Assembly: GCA_016209605.1 (NCBI GenBank)
Contig: JACQVS010000197.1
Span: 1-64,000 of the forward strand
DNA: 64,000 nt
Origin: Planctomycetota bacterium
GTDB taxonomy: Bacteria > Planctomycetota > UBA8108 > JACQVS01
Reading direction: 5' to 3'
A model generated the notes under the pieces. That model searched no databases. It saw only the letters and a list, made by a program, of their open reading frames with translations, and had not been told where the DNA came from. How positions within the stretch are numbered: position 1 is the first letter of the stretch; each line of letters opens with the position of its first letter. Of this stretch, positions 43,416 to 54,800 are shown one piece after another. Position numbers and translations under genes: made by a program.

Positions 43416-43694
43416 TCAACGCGAGGACAGGAACCAACTGAGTCCGAAGAAGAGAACGGCGAACCACAAGCCTGCAAATATCGGAAGCAGCAGCCAGAGC
43501 ATCCTCCGCCTGGCGGTAACGGCTATTACCGCAGTGGTAAGGATCGCCAGGATCACCGAACCAATCAGGGCAAACAAGGCGGCCTGGTCGATCCACGGAT
43601 AAAACTCGGAGCCATACGCCGGGCATACCCCAACAACGGTGAGGCCCAGCATCGCGCTAACCTGCACAGGAAGGTTTGCTCTTCGCTGCACCAT
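43416..43694 (-). CDS. Small membrane protein, function unknown
   Basis: A 92-residue protein with a possible N-terminal signal or helix (SAMLGLTVVGVCPAYGS) and two clear membrane helices (AALFALIGSVILAILTTAVIAV; MLWLLLPIFAGLWFAVLFF) separated by a short Arg-rich turn. It is not recognised. The start is uncertain; an internal Met at residue 15 is possible. It lies between the lipoprotein and an XRE gene on the same strand. Confidence 0.5.
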   Translation of the reverse strand: MVQRRANLPVQVSAMLGLTVVGVCPAYGSEFYPWIDQAALFALIGSVILAILTTAVIAVTARRRMLWLLLPIFAGLWFAVLFFGLSWFLSSR

Positions 43695-43784
43695 GATCAG
43701 GCTTGGACTCGCTCCATCATACTGTTCTCTCCGCAGGAGGTATTCCGAGTGAGTCCTCGTTTGAAGAGTTCCCGTCGAACGGGA

Positions 43785-44105
43785 TCATCTCGAAGCACTC
43801 ACCAGTTTGAGGCCAAGGACTTGAGCCAGCCTGTCACCGGTCGCCATGCGGATGTCCCGCTCTCCGGAAAGGAACCGTGAGATGATGATTTGGGACACCA
43901 TCGCTCTCTTGGCGATCTCATAGACTGTCAAGTCGCTCGCCTGTATGGCCCTCTTCAGCGCATCGCTCGCCGAGTCTGGAATCGGCTGCCTTGGCGCCGG
44001 CGGGAATTCCTCACTGACCCTGCGGCGAACCTCTCGGTCCCTCGCCACCTGTTCGGCTGACAGCTTGCCGGAACGCGTCATTCTCGTCAGTTTCTCCGAA
44101 CTCAT
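43785..44105 (-). CDS. XRE-family helix-turn-helix protein
   Basis: A 106-residue DNA-binding protein. A basic N-terminal half is followed by a Cro/CI-type helix-turn-helix (about 55-102): ASDLTVYEIAKRAMVSQIIISRFLSGERDIRM, then ATGDRLAQVLGLKLV. It starts 1 base after the stop of the radical SAM-STAS gene and is probably co-transcribed. No toxin-like gene adjoins it, so it is more likely a regulator than an antitoxin, though the small genes downstream are unassigned. Confidence 0.78.
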   Translation of the reverse strand: MSSEKLTRMTRSGKLSAEQVARDREVRRRVSEEFPPAPRQPIPDSASDALKRAIQASDLTVYEIAKRAMVSQIIISRFLSGERDIRMATGDRLAQVLGLKLVSASR

Positions 44106-44106
44106 G

Positions 44107-46104
44107 CTAGCGGTAGAGCCCGAAGAACGTCGCCAGCGCCGCGATCTCCCCGACCTTGGGCAGGACCACCCGGATGCGGTCGCGGTAGGCGCGCAGCCCC
44201 TCCGAGATCCTTTCGGCCGCGCCTTCTTTGAGCTCTGCCAGGCGAGCCAGGTCCAGCACCACCTGATCCTTCTTCCGCTCCAGCGCCCGGCGCAGATCCG
44301 CCACGAGCTTCCCCGCTCCCGTCCCGGCCAGCGTGCCTTCCACCCGAATCCAAACGGTCGCCGGGGGCCGCCGCTCCACGTCGACCCGGTGCCCGGCCGG
44401 ATGCTCTCCGCGCAGCCGGCGCCAGGCCCGGGCCAGCCCCGAATCCTCCTGCAGCCGGAAGGTGTGCCGGATCAGCCGGGGGTGCTGGAAGAGGTGGAGC
44501 TTCAGGATCAGGGCGGTCCACAGGGCCATGACGAGAGCGGCCACCGACTTGCATCGCTCCAGGAGCGTGGGCGGTCCCAAGGTCGCGTGGACCCGGGCCT
44601 CGAGATCGGCGATCCACCGGCGCACCTCGGCGTTTGGACCGAGGAGCTTGCCCGCCAGGAATACCGGATAGGCTTTCCGGATCTCGGTCGTAAACCGCGC
44701 CGCCTTCCTGCGCAGGTGCGAGAGCGGCGACTCGCGGAGCTTCAGGTGGCCCAAGAGCCAGCTATCGACGGAGCGGTAGATCGACGGGCCAAGCCGCTGG
44801 AAGTCCTCCTCGAAGCAGCGCCGCTGCGCGGCCTCGATCTCGGCCGGCGACATGGTGGGGTGCTTGACCAGGGAGGAGAACCCGTCGCCCCGCCGGTAGA
44901 AGGAGTCCGGATCCGTGACGGCGGTCGGATCGAGGAGGCCCTCCCGCACCACCCGCTCGTGGAACGGCGTCCCCGGGACCGGGCCGTAGATGAGAAACTG
45001 GGTCAGCCCCGGTCGGAGCGCGAGGAGCCCCGAGAGCTCCTCCTCGATGATCTCCGGAGTCTGATACGGGAAGCCGACGATCATCGAGGCGAGGACGTTG
45101 ATCCCGTGCTCCCGGAACTCGGTCAGGACCTCCGCCGCCGGCCGGCCCGACTGCTTCGGGAAGCCCGATCGCGTCCCCTCGTAACCGATCCAGAGGCCAT
45201 CGATGCCCATCTCCAGGATCTCGGTGACCGCGTACTGGCTGATGGCGCGGATGCTGGCGAAGGCGAAGATCGACAGCGCCTTTCCGCCCCGCACCACGCA
45301 GTCCCGGAACTCCAGCGCGCGCCGGCGGTTCAGCAGGAAGTCCTCGTCGATGATGATGATGGCCATCCTCGGGTCGATCTCGAGATAGCGTTCGATGACC
45401 TGATAAATGTCGGCCCCAGTCGGGAGAAGCTGGATGTGCTTGCGCTTGAAGAAGTGCGAGGTGCAGCAGAAATCACACCCGCTGGGGCATCCCAGCCCGG
45501 CAAAGACAACGCCGGTCCGCGACACCGGCAGGCCGAAGACCCGCAAGGGATTGACGACCATGGGGTGGCGGTAGGGCATCTTGATCTCGGGCTCGCCCAG
45601 GAGCCGCCGGAGGAAGGCCACCCCCTCTTCCCGGCAGATGTGGTCGCCGAAAGGGCGCAGGGCCTCGTCGGAGAGCACCGTCCCGTACCCGCCGAGGACA
45701 ATCTGCGATCGCGGCGAGTGCTTTCGGATGAGGGCCACGACTTCCTTCATGCGATGGAGCGTGGCCAGGAGGAACGACACGCCGATCACGTCGTAGCCGC
45801 GCTCGAGCTCGCGGACCAGTTCCTCCTTCGAGGGGTACTGGAGCACCGTGGTCGGCGCCTCCAGGTTCTCGGCGATGTACTCGAGGGAGAAGTGCACGTG
45901 GTGCGAGCGAGGGCTGAAGAGCCCCTGCGCGCGCGTCACCTGGCCAAAGAGCAACTCGTAGCCCACGCTCGGGGCATCCCCTTGCCGCGGCCCCAGCGGA
46001 CGGCAAACACTGGTGAGGAGGACCTTTTTCAAGAGGGCATAAAATATCAGAGTCAGCGTCCAAGTCAAGAGGAATGCGCCTCTCGCCGTTAAAATTTCCC
46101 GCAT
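44107..46104 (-). CDS. B12-binding-type radical SAM protein with STAS-like C-terminus
   Basis: A 665-residue protein. GGGGAG precedes the ATG at 46104. Residues about 40-170 look like a cobalamin-binding Rossmann domain (YDVIGVSFLLATLHRM, IVLGGYGTVLSDE), though no clear DxHxxG is present. The radical SAM core has Cys206-x3-Cys210-x2-Cys213 (GLGCPSGCDFC) and later IIIIDEDFLLNRRR and WIGYEGTRSG. The last 85 residues resemble a STAS domain (TVWIRVEGTLAGTG, QVVLDLARL, RIRVVLPKVGE). That combination suggests control by, or binding to, a partner protein. The substrate is unknown. The XRE gene follows immediately. Confidence 0.8.
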   Translation of the reverse strand: MREILTARGAFLLTWTLTLIFYALLKKVLLTSVCRPLGPRQGDAPSVGYELLFGQVTRAQGLFSPRSHHVHFSLEYIAENLEAPTTVLQYPSKEELVRELERGYDVIGVSFLLATLHRMKEVVALIRKHSPRSQIVLGGYGTVLSDEALRPFGDHICREEGVAFLRRLLGEPEIKMPYRHPMVVNPLRVFGLPVSRTGVVFAGLGCPSGCDFCCTSHFFKRKHIQLLPTGADIYQVIERYLEIDPRMAIIIIDEDFLLNRRRALEFRDCVVRGGKALSIFAFASIRAISQYAVTEILEMGIDGLWIGYEGTRSGFPKQSGRPAAEVLTEFREHGINVLASMIVGFPYQTPEIIEEELSGLLALRPGLTQFLIYGPVPGTPFHERVVREGLLDPTAVTDPDSFYRRGDGFSSLVKHPTMSPAEIEAAQRRCFEEDFQRLGPSIYRSVDSWLLGHLKLRESPLSHLRRKAARFTTEIRKAYPVFLAGKLLGPNAEVRRWIADLEARVHATLGPPTLLERCKSVAALVMALWTALILKLHLFQHPRLIRHTFRLQEDSGLARAWRRLRGEHPAGHRVDVERRPPATVWIRVEGTLAGTGAGKLVADLRRALERKKDQVVLDLARLAELKEGAAERISEGLRAYRDRIRVVLPKVGEIAALATFFGLYR

Positions 46105-46189
46105 CGCTCCCCGATGGTTCGAAGCCCGGGACACGGACAAGGGCGGCGCGCTGATGGACGAGAAACTTCGCGCCGGCATCATCAAGGAC

Positions 46190-46240
46190 CTCTCGCCGAT
46201 CGGACCGAGGAGCTGGCCTGCCGGGAATACAGGGGACCGC
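46190..46240 (-). pseudogene. Fragment duplicating part of the radical SAM-STAS gene
   Basis: Upstream of the radical SAM gene, the bases at 46206-46238 match 44638-44670 inside it at about 27 of 33 positions. Both read, on the minus strand, as a variant of PVF-x-AG-x-LLGP. Only this short piece is recognisable. It lies in the 196-base gap before the Gfo/Idh gene and may be the end of a lost tandem paralogue. Confidence 0.45.
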
Positions 46241-46300
46241 GATCGAGATCGCAACCAGTCGTTCTTTCACCGATCTCCGGCCAATATCCGTCCCAATCAC

Positions 46301-47863
46301 CTACAGCTTCCACCCCCCGCGGTACTCCGGATGGAGGAACTGCTGGGCCGCGGGGAGGTTGGCGGCCTTGAAGGTCTCCCGATCCCAGACCACCTTCTCC
46401 CCCGCTCGCAACGCGACGTTGCCGAGGAGGAGGGCTTCGGTGACGAGCCCCGAGAACTCGAAGCTCGCCCCGGGCTTCACCTTCTCGCCTTTCGAGGCTT
46501 CTAACCACTCCCGCTCGTGACCGATCGAGCGCGGCAGCGTCTTGGGGGGCTCCCGGTACGCCTTCATCTTCGCCTCCGGGATCAGCCGGGGATTGCTCCC
46601 GTGGAATTCGCAGAGGATCGTCCCGCCGTCGCCGCTGAAGAGCAGCCCTTCCTCCGGCAGGCTCTGGCCCGCGTCGAGCTCCTCGGGCCGCGGCGGCTTC
46701 AGCTCGCCGTCGTACCAGATCAGCTTCACCGGCGGCATCTCCCCGCGGGCCGGAAAGTTGAAATGGATGATCGACGCCCGCGGAAAGGTCTCGGCGTAAC
46801 GCTCCGTGGAGCTGGCCTCCACGCTCGCCGGCGCCTCCAGCTTGAGCGCGCGGAAAATGGTGTCGAAGCTGTAGCAGCCCATGTCGCCGAGCGCGCCGGT
46901 GCCAAAGTCGTGCCAGCCGCGCCAGACGAAGGGCAGGTAGGCGCGGTTGAAGGGGCGCTCGAGGGCGGGGCCTAACCAGAGGTCCCAGTCCAGCCCCTCG
47001 GGCGCCGACTGGGCCTCCTGGGGCCGGTCGCGGCCCTGAGGCCAGAAGGGCCGGCTCGACCAGTTGACCACCTGCCGCACCGGCCCGATGGCGCCGCTCC
47101 CGATCCACTCGCAGAGCCGGCGCGTGTCCTCGGAAGCTTGATTTCCGACCGCGACCTGCGTGGCCACGCCGGTCTCCCGCGCCACCTCCGCCATGCGGCG
47201 CGCCTCGTAGACGCTGTGAGCCATCGGCTTCTGGCAAAAGACGTGCTTCCCCTTCTTCATCGCCACCGCGGAAACCAGCGCGTGCCAGTGGTCGGTGGTG
47301 CCGACCACGACCGCATCGACGTCCTTCTCCTTCTCCAGCAGCTCGCGAAAGTCGCCATAGGCCGTGCAGCCGCGGTACTGGCCGGAGCGCTTCTGGCCCG
47401 CGTAATAGGCCTCGACGATCCGCCGGCACGGCTCGCGCCCCGCCGTCCCGGAGGTGACCTTCATGGACCGGGTCAACTGGATCGGCCGGTCCGGGCTGAG
47501 CCAGTCCCAGTCCGAGCCGGCGCCGAGCAGTCGGCGCACCGAATCGCGGAACTCGTTCTCTCCCCATTGCGGATAGTCGGAGCTCTCCTGGTTGGGGTCG
47601 CAGACCGAGACGGCCTGCACCTCGGGGTTCTTCAGGAAGCCCAGCATGACGCGCAGCCCCTGCGAACCGGCGCCGATGAAGGCGAGGTTGATCCTGCCGC
47701 TGGGAGGCACATGGCCGGGTCCGCCGAGGACGCGCCGCGGCACGATGGTGAAGGCCCCGAGCGCCCCGCCCGCCGCCGCCAGGAACCGCCGCCGGGAGAT
47801 CTCCGGACGGCCCGGCGCGATTGTCTTATTGGCTCTTTTGGTCGATCTCTTCCCCCGGCTCAT
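46301..47863 (-). CDS. Tat-exported Gfo/Idh/MocA-family oxidoreductase
   Basis: A 520-residue NAD(P)-dependent oxidoreductase with an export signal containing SRRRFLAAAGGALGAF (Tat type, about 24-40). The Rossmann domain has INLAFIGAGSQGLRVML near 58, DAVVVGTTDHWHALVSA and the catalytic-lysine motif GKHVFCQKPMAHSVYEA. The C-terminal domain shows WRGWHDFGTGALGDMGCY. This large secreted type is abundant in planctomycete-like bacteria and acts on sugars or related polyols. Its ATG overlaps the stop of the DUF1080 gene by 4 bases, so both are made together. Confidence 0.9.
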   Translation of the reverse strand: MSRGKRSTKRANKTIAPGRPEISRRRFLAAAGGALGAFTIVPRRVLGGPGHVPPSGRINLAFIGAGSQGLRVMLGFLKNPEVQAVSVCDPNQESSDYPQWGENEFRDSVRRLLGAGSDWDWLSPDRPIQLTRSMKVTSGTAGREPCRRIVEAYYAGQKRSGQYRGCTAYGDFRELLEKEKDVDAVVVGTTDHWHALVSAVAMKKGKHVFCQKPMAHSVYEARRMAEVARETGVATQVAVGNQASEDTRRLCEWIGSGAIGPVRQVVNWSSRPFWPQGRDRPQEAQSAPEGLDWDLWLGPALERPFNRAYLPFVWRGWHDFGTGALGDMGCYSFDTIFRALKLEAPASVEASSTERYAETFPRASIIHFNFPARGEMPPVKLIWYDGELKPPRPEELDAGQSLPEEGLLFSGDGGTILCEFHGSNPRLIPEAKMKAYREPPKTLPRSIGHEREWLEASKGEKVKPGASFEFSGLVTEALLLGNVALRAGEKVVWDRETFKAANLPAAQQFLHPEYRGGWKL

Positions 47864-48645
47864 TTTTCCAGCTCCCGGATGCAGATGTTCTTGAACTGGA
47901 GCAGGCTCGGCGGGCTGACCCATTCGCCGTCCCGCTTGCCGCCGTGATGCTGGAGGCCGATGGGGCCTTTGGCGGGAACGCCGGGCATCGGAGCGTCGTC
48001 GATGACCTTTTTCCCGTTCAGGACGACGGTGACGCGGTCGCCCCGCACCGTGATCTCGAAACGGTTCCACTCGCCCACGGGCTTGTCGGCCTGCGTCCGC
48101 GGCGTCATGGCGGCCCGGACCTCGGGTGGCTGCTTGGGATCGGTCCGGTAGCCGTACAGCTCCCCGGAGCCGATCGGCCAGCACCAGATATTGATCTGGC
48201 TCTTGGGCGAGCCCCGCAGGAAGATCCCCGAGTCCGAGTCCGGCAGCGCCAGGCGCATCTCCTTGCCGTGGATATCCCGCGCGTGCGTGCCATCCGGCAG
48301 GATGTACGGGATGTTCGGATTGACGTAGGGCGTCTCCTTGATGCGCCAGTCGACGCGCAGGACGAAGTCGCCGAAGGCGCGCTCGGTCCAGAGGCTTTTC
48401 TCCCCCTTGGCCTGGCTCCCGGCGTCGTAGTCGATGGCGCCGGCGATGACCTTCCAGTGCCCTCCGTCCCCCTCGGGCACCTTCCACCCGGAGAAGTCCC
48501 GGCCGTTGAAGAGCGCCGTGAAGCCCGGCGGGGGGTCGTTGTCGGCGCCGCGGAGAGGGAGCGCCAGACCGGCCATCGCCAGGTTGAGCAGAGCGAAAAC
48601 TGAAGCCCACGAGATCAACCGCCGTGCCCGAGAAACGTTTTCCAT
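47860..48645 (-). CDS. Secreted DUF1080 (3-keto-disaccharide hydrolase-like) protein
   Basis: A 261-residue exported protein. AGGAGG lies eight bases before the ATG at 48645. A signal peptide (about 1-34) is followed by the concanavalin-like DUF1080 domain: GFTALFNGRDFSGW, WKVIAGAIDYD, DFVLRVDWRIKE, DSGIFLRG, WNRFEITVRGDRVTVVLNG and GPIGLQHHGG. Some members hydrolyse 3-keto-glycosides. With the coupled Gfo/Idh oxidoreductase it may form a two-step periplasmic route, oxidation at C3 followed by cleavage (inference). Confidence 0.9.
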   Translation of the reverse strand: MENVSRARRLISWASVFALLNLAMAGLALPLRGADNDPPPGFTALFNGRDFSGWKVPEGDGGHWKVIAGAIDYDAGSQAKGEKSLWTERAFGDFVLRVDWRIKETPYVNPNIPYILPDGTHARDIHGKEMRLALPDSDSGIFLRGSPKSQINIWCWPIGSGELYGYRTDPKQPPEVRAAMTPRTQADKPVGEWNRFEITVRGDRVTVVLNGKKVIDDAPMPGVPAKGPIGLQHHGGKRDGEWVSPPSLLQFKNICIRELEK

Positions 48646-49129
48646 GATGACACCTCCTGATTCTTGCCGTTTTAATTTACTTCCACCGGACGAGGGGTGA
48701 GAATTCTCCTCGGATTCCACGCCCTCGAGCCCAACCAGACTACGCCGGAGGCGGGGCAGGATCAAGCGTTTTCAGCGCGCCGCCCTTCAACCCGAATGAG
48801 ACGCGTGAACGGGCCTCCAAACATGACTACATTGAGATTTATACCGTGTAACTTCTCCGAAGGGGGCGGAGAAGTTTGAGTTGTGATAGGCCCATCAATG
48901 ATCCCAGGACGTTGGTTGAGAATTTCTTGCGCGACCTGGCTGAAATGAACGGCGGGACCTTCACGAAGATCCTCCGTTGAATTTTTCGGTCGGGGGATTC
49001 AGGGCTGCCACTTCAATCCCCTCCGGCTTGGGAATTTCCGTAAGAAAGGGACTCTATCCAAGATCAAAAGAATGATGGATCCCGTTCCGTGGAGGTTTCG
49101 ATTGGCCTTTGAAGTGGAGTTCGATCCTC
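48646..49129. other. Gene-free divergent region with a 10-bp stem hairpin
   Basis: No gene was found in these 484 bases between the DUF1080 gene and the molybdenum hydroxylase genes. A perfect hairpin lies at 48850-48876: AACTTCTCCG, a 7-base loop AAGGGGG, and CGGAGAAGTT. It has no T-run, so it is not a standard terminator on the plus strand; it may be a repeat or regulator site. Confidence 0.55.
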
Positions 49130-49605
49130 ATGCCCCGCGCCTTTGAGCTGAAGATCAACGGGGCCTCGCGGCAGGTCGAGACCGATCCGCGGCGGAGCCT
49201 GCTCAGCGTCCTGCGCGACGACCTCGATCTGACCGGCAGCAAATACGGCTGCGGCGAGGGGGAATGCGGCGCCTGCACGGTGCTTCTTGACGGCCGGGCG
49301 GCGCGCTCGTGCCAGGTCGCTGTCGAGGCAGCGGCGGGCCGGGAGATCACCACCATCGAGGGGTTGGCGAAGGATAGCAAGCTGCACCCGGTGCAGCAGG
49401 CCTTCCTCGAGGCCGGAGCCATGCAGTGCGGCTACTGCACGCCGGGGATGGTCCTCGCGGTCGTCGCGCTGCTCGGCCAGAAGCCCAAGCCGGACGAGGC
49501 GGAGGTGGCCCGCGCCCTCCAGGGGAACCTCTGCCGCTGCGGCACCTACCCGAGGATCCTGGCGGCGGTCCGGCTCGCCGCCGGCATCGCGGAGGAGCGC
49601 AAGCG

Positions 49606-49609
<4 letters not shown>
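49130..49609 (+). CDS. Molybdenum hydroxylase, 2Fe-2S subunit
   Basis: A 159-residue small subunit of the xanthine dehydrogenase / isoquinoline oxidoreductase family. The plant-type cluster ligands are Cys41, Cys46, Cys49 and Cys61 (YGCGEGECGACTVLLDG). The second [2Fe-2S] helical domain has MQCGYCTPGM and NLCRCGTYPRI. The ATG at 49130 follows GGAG. It passes electrons from the molybdenum site to an acceptor. No FAD subunit is nearby, matching the two-subunit IorAB type that donates to cytochromes rather than NAD. It overlaps the large subunit by 4 bases. Confidence 0.93.
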
Positions 49610-51777
<2,168 letters not shown>

Positions 51778-51788
51778 CGTTCTTTCGC

Positions 51789-51818
51789 TTGTCCTTCCGC
51801 TCTCGGGCGTGATACTAT
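51789..51818 (+). promoter_or_regulatory. Possible promoter of the ThuA-dehydrogenase gene
   Basis: TTGTCC (51789-51794) and TACTAT (51813-51818) with 18-base spacing lie in the 93-base gap before the gene at 51871. Each box matches the consensus at four of six positions. Confidence 0.3.
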
Positions 51819-51870
51819 CATTCCTTTTAAATATTGCTTTGGTCCTTGAATTAACCTTCGGAGTTTGACC

Positions 51871-54800
51871 ATGTTGCGCGGTTTGGCGCCTGCCTTCGTA
51901 TTCAGCCTCTTGACGGCTGGCTCGACCTGGGGAGCGCCGTCCCAGCGGCTGCAGATCCTCTTCCTCGGCGACCGCGGCCATCACCTGCCGGCGGAGCGCT
52001 TTCAGCAGCTCGCTCCGGTCCTCGCCGCCCGCCGCATCGACCTCATCTACACCGACCAGATGAGCGACCTGAACCCGCGGGCGCTGGAGAAATACGACGG
52101 CCTCATCATCTACGCCAACATCACGGAGATTTCCCCCGAGCAGGAAGCGGCCCTCCTCGACTACGTCGCCGGCGGCAAGGGCTTCATCCCGCTCCACTGC
52201 GCCTCCTACTGCTTCCTCAACTCGCCGAAGTACGCGGAGCTGGTGGGGGCTCAGTTCCAGCGCCACGGCACCGGCGTCTTCCGGACGGCCATCGCCTCCC
52301 CCGGCCATCCGGTGATGGAGGGCTTCGGCGGCTTCGAGAGCTGGGATGAGTCGTACGTCCATCACCGCCACAACGACCAGGATCGCACCATCCTGGAGGT
52401 CCGCGCCGACTCGGAAGGCGCCAACTCGGAAGCCAGGGAGCCCTGGACCTGGGTGCGCGCCCACGGCAAGGGCCGGATCTTCTACACCGCCTGGGGCCAC
52501 GACGAGCGGACCTGGGGCAATCCCGGCTTTCACAACCTCGTCGAGCGCGGCCTCCGCTGGGCGGTGGGGGATGACCCCGCCGCGGTGCCGCCGTTCACGG
52601 ACCAGCCGGAGATGACCCCCCAGCGGACCGACGTGAGGCCCTTCGAGTACGTCGATGCCAACATCCCCTTTTACCCCGCTGGCGAGCGGTGGGGGGTGAC
52701 GGGCGATCCGATCAAGAAGATGCAGGCGCCCCTCCCGCCGGCGGAGTCGATGAAGCATTACGTCACGCCGGCCGGTTTCGAAGTGCGCCTCTTCGCCTCC
52801 GAGCCGGACCTCGGCGGCAAGCCCATCTGCATGGGCTGGGATGAGCGCGGCCGTTTGTGGGTGGTCGAGACCTACGACTACCCGAACGAGCAGCAGCCCG
52901 AGGGCCAGGGCCGCGACCGGATCCGCATCTGCGAGGACGCCGATGGCGACGGCCGCGCCGACAAGTTCACCGTCTTCGCGGAGAAGCTGAGCATTCCGAC
53001 CTCTCTTACTTTTTCGAGAGGGGGCGCCATCGTCCATCAATATCCCCACACGCTCTTTCTCGTGGACACGGACGGCGACGATCGGGCCGATGAGCGCCGC
53101 GTCCTCTTCACCGGCTGGAGCGCCGCCGACACTCACGCCGGTCCGAGCAACCTCAACTATGGCTTCGACAACTGGATTTACGGCATCGTCGGCTACTCCG
53201 GCTTTGAGGGAGAAGCCGGCGGCGAGAAGCACTCCTTCCGCACCGGCTTCTACCGCTTCAAGCCCGATGGCTCCAAGCTCGAGTTCCTGCGCAACACCAA
53301 CAACAACTCCTGGGGGGTGGGGTTCAGCGAGGAGGGCATCCTCTTCGGCTCGACCGCCAACGGCAACCCCAGCGAGTACATGCCCATTCCCAACCGCCAC
53401 TACGAGTCGGTGCGCGGCTGGTCCTCGACGGTGCTGAACGGCATCGCCGGCAACCCGAGGTTCCAACCCATCACCGGCAAGGTGCGCCAGGTCGACTATC
53501 ACGGCCGCTTCACCTCGGCGGCGGGCCACGCCCTCTACACGGCGCGCGCCTACCCGCGCGAGTACTGGAACCGGGCCGCCTTCGTCTGCGAGCCGACCGG
53601 TCACCTGGTAGCCACCTTCCTCATCCAGTCACAGGGGGCCGATTACCGCTCCCGCAACGCCTGGAACCTCCTCGCCAGCGACGACGAGTGGGCGGCCCCC
53701 ATCATGGCCGAGGTCGGCCCCGACGGCCACGTCTGGGTGATCGACTGGTACAACCTCATCGTCCAGCACAACCCGACGCCGGCCGGCTTCAAGACCGGCA
53801 AGGGGAACGCCTACGAGACCGAGCTGCGTGACAAGAAGCACGGCCGCATCTACCGCATCGTCTACACCGCCGCGGAGCCTGACCGGCCCTTCAACCTGGC
53901 CGGCGCTTCGCCCGAGAAGCTGGTGGAGACGCTCCGGCACGAGAACCTCCTCTGGCGGCGGCACGCGCAGAGGCTGCTGGTAGAGCGCGGCCGGAAGGAT
54001 GTGCTGCCGGCGCTAATCGAGCTGGCCTCCGACCCTTCGATGGATGACCTCGGCTTGAATCCCGGCGCCATCCACGCCCTGTGGACGATGCACGGGCTGG
54101 GGGCCCTCGACGGCGCGGCCGGGGCCGTGAAAGCGGCCGCCGCGGCGCTCCGGCACCCTTCCGCGGGTGTGCGCCGGACCGCCGCCCTCGTCCTTCCAAG
54201 GACGGTGGAGGCGGCGCAAACCCTGGTCGCCAGCGGCCTCTTGACCGATATGGACGGTCAGGTCCGCCTCGCCGCCTTCCTCGCCCTTGCGGAGATGCCG
54301 GCCTCGCCGCTGGCAGCGAGCGCCCTCGCGGCCGCCCTGCCGCGAGCCGGCAATCCCGGCGACCGCTGGCTCGTCGATGCCGCGACCAGCGCCGCGGCGG
54401 CCCACGAGCGGCACTTTCTGCCCGCCGCCCTGGCGGGGGCGCCTGGACCGTTCGAGCATCTTCCCGCCACGGCCCAGATCGTGAGGATCGTCTCGGAGCA
54501 CTACGCCCGCCAGGCGCCGGCCGATTCCATCAAGGAATTGATCGACGCGCTGGCGGCCTCCGCCGAGGCCAGGCTGGTGGATGCGGCCATCGGCGGGCTC
54601 GCCCGCGGCTGGCCCAAGGACAAGGCCGTCCCGCTCGATGAGGGGACGGAGAAGGCGCTGCTGGCCCTGCTCGCCAAGGCCTCGCCGGAAAGCCGCGGCC
54701 AGCTCGTCGCCCTGGCGATGCGCTGGGGGAGCGCGTCGATGAAAAAGCACGCCGCCGAGATCGCCGCCTCCTTCCTCGAGACGGCGCGCGACGAGAAGGC

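Noticed and set aside
48850-48876. Intrinsic terminator
   Set aside because: The 10-bp stem is perfect but no T-run follows, and neither flanking gene ends here; both start away from it.
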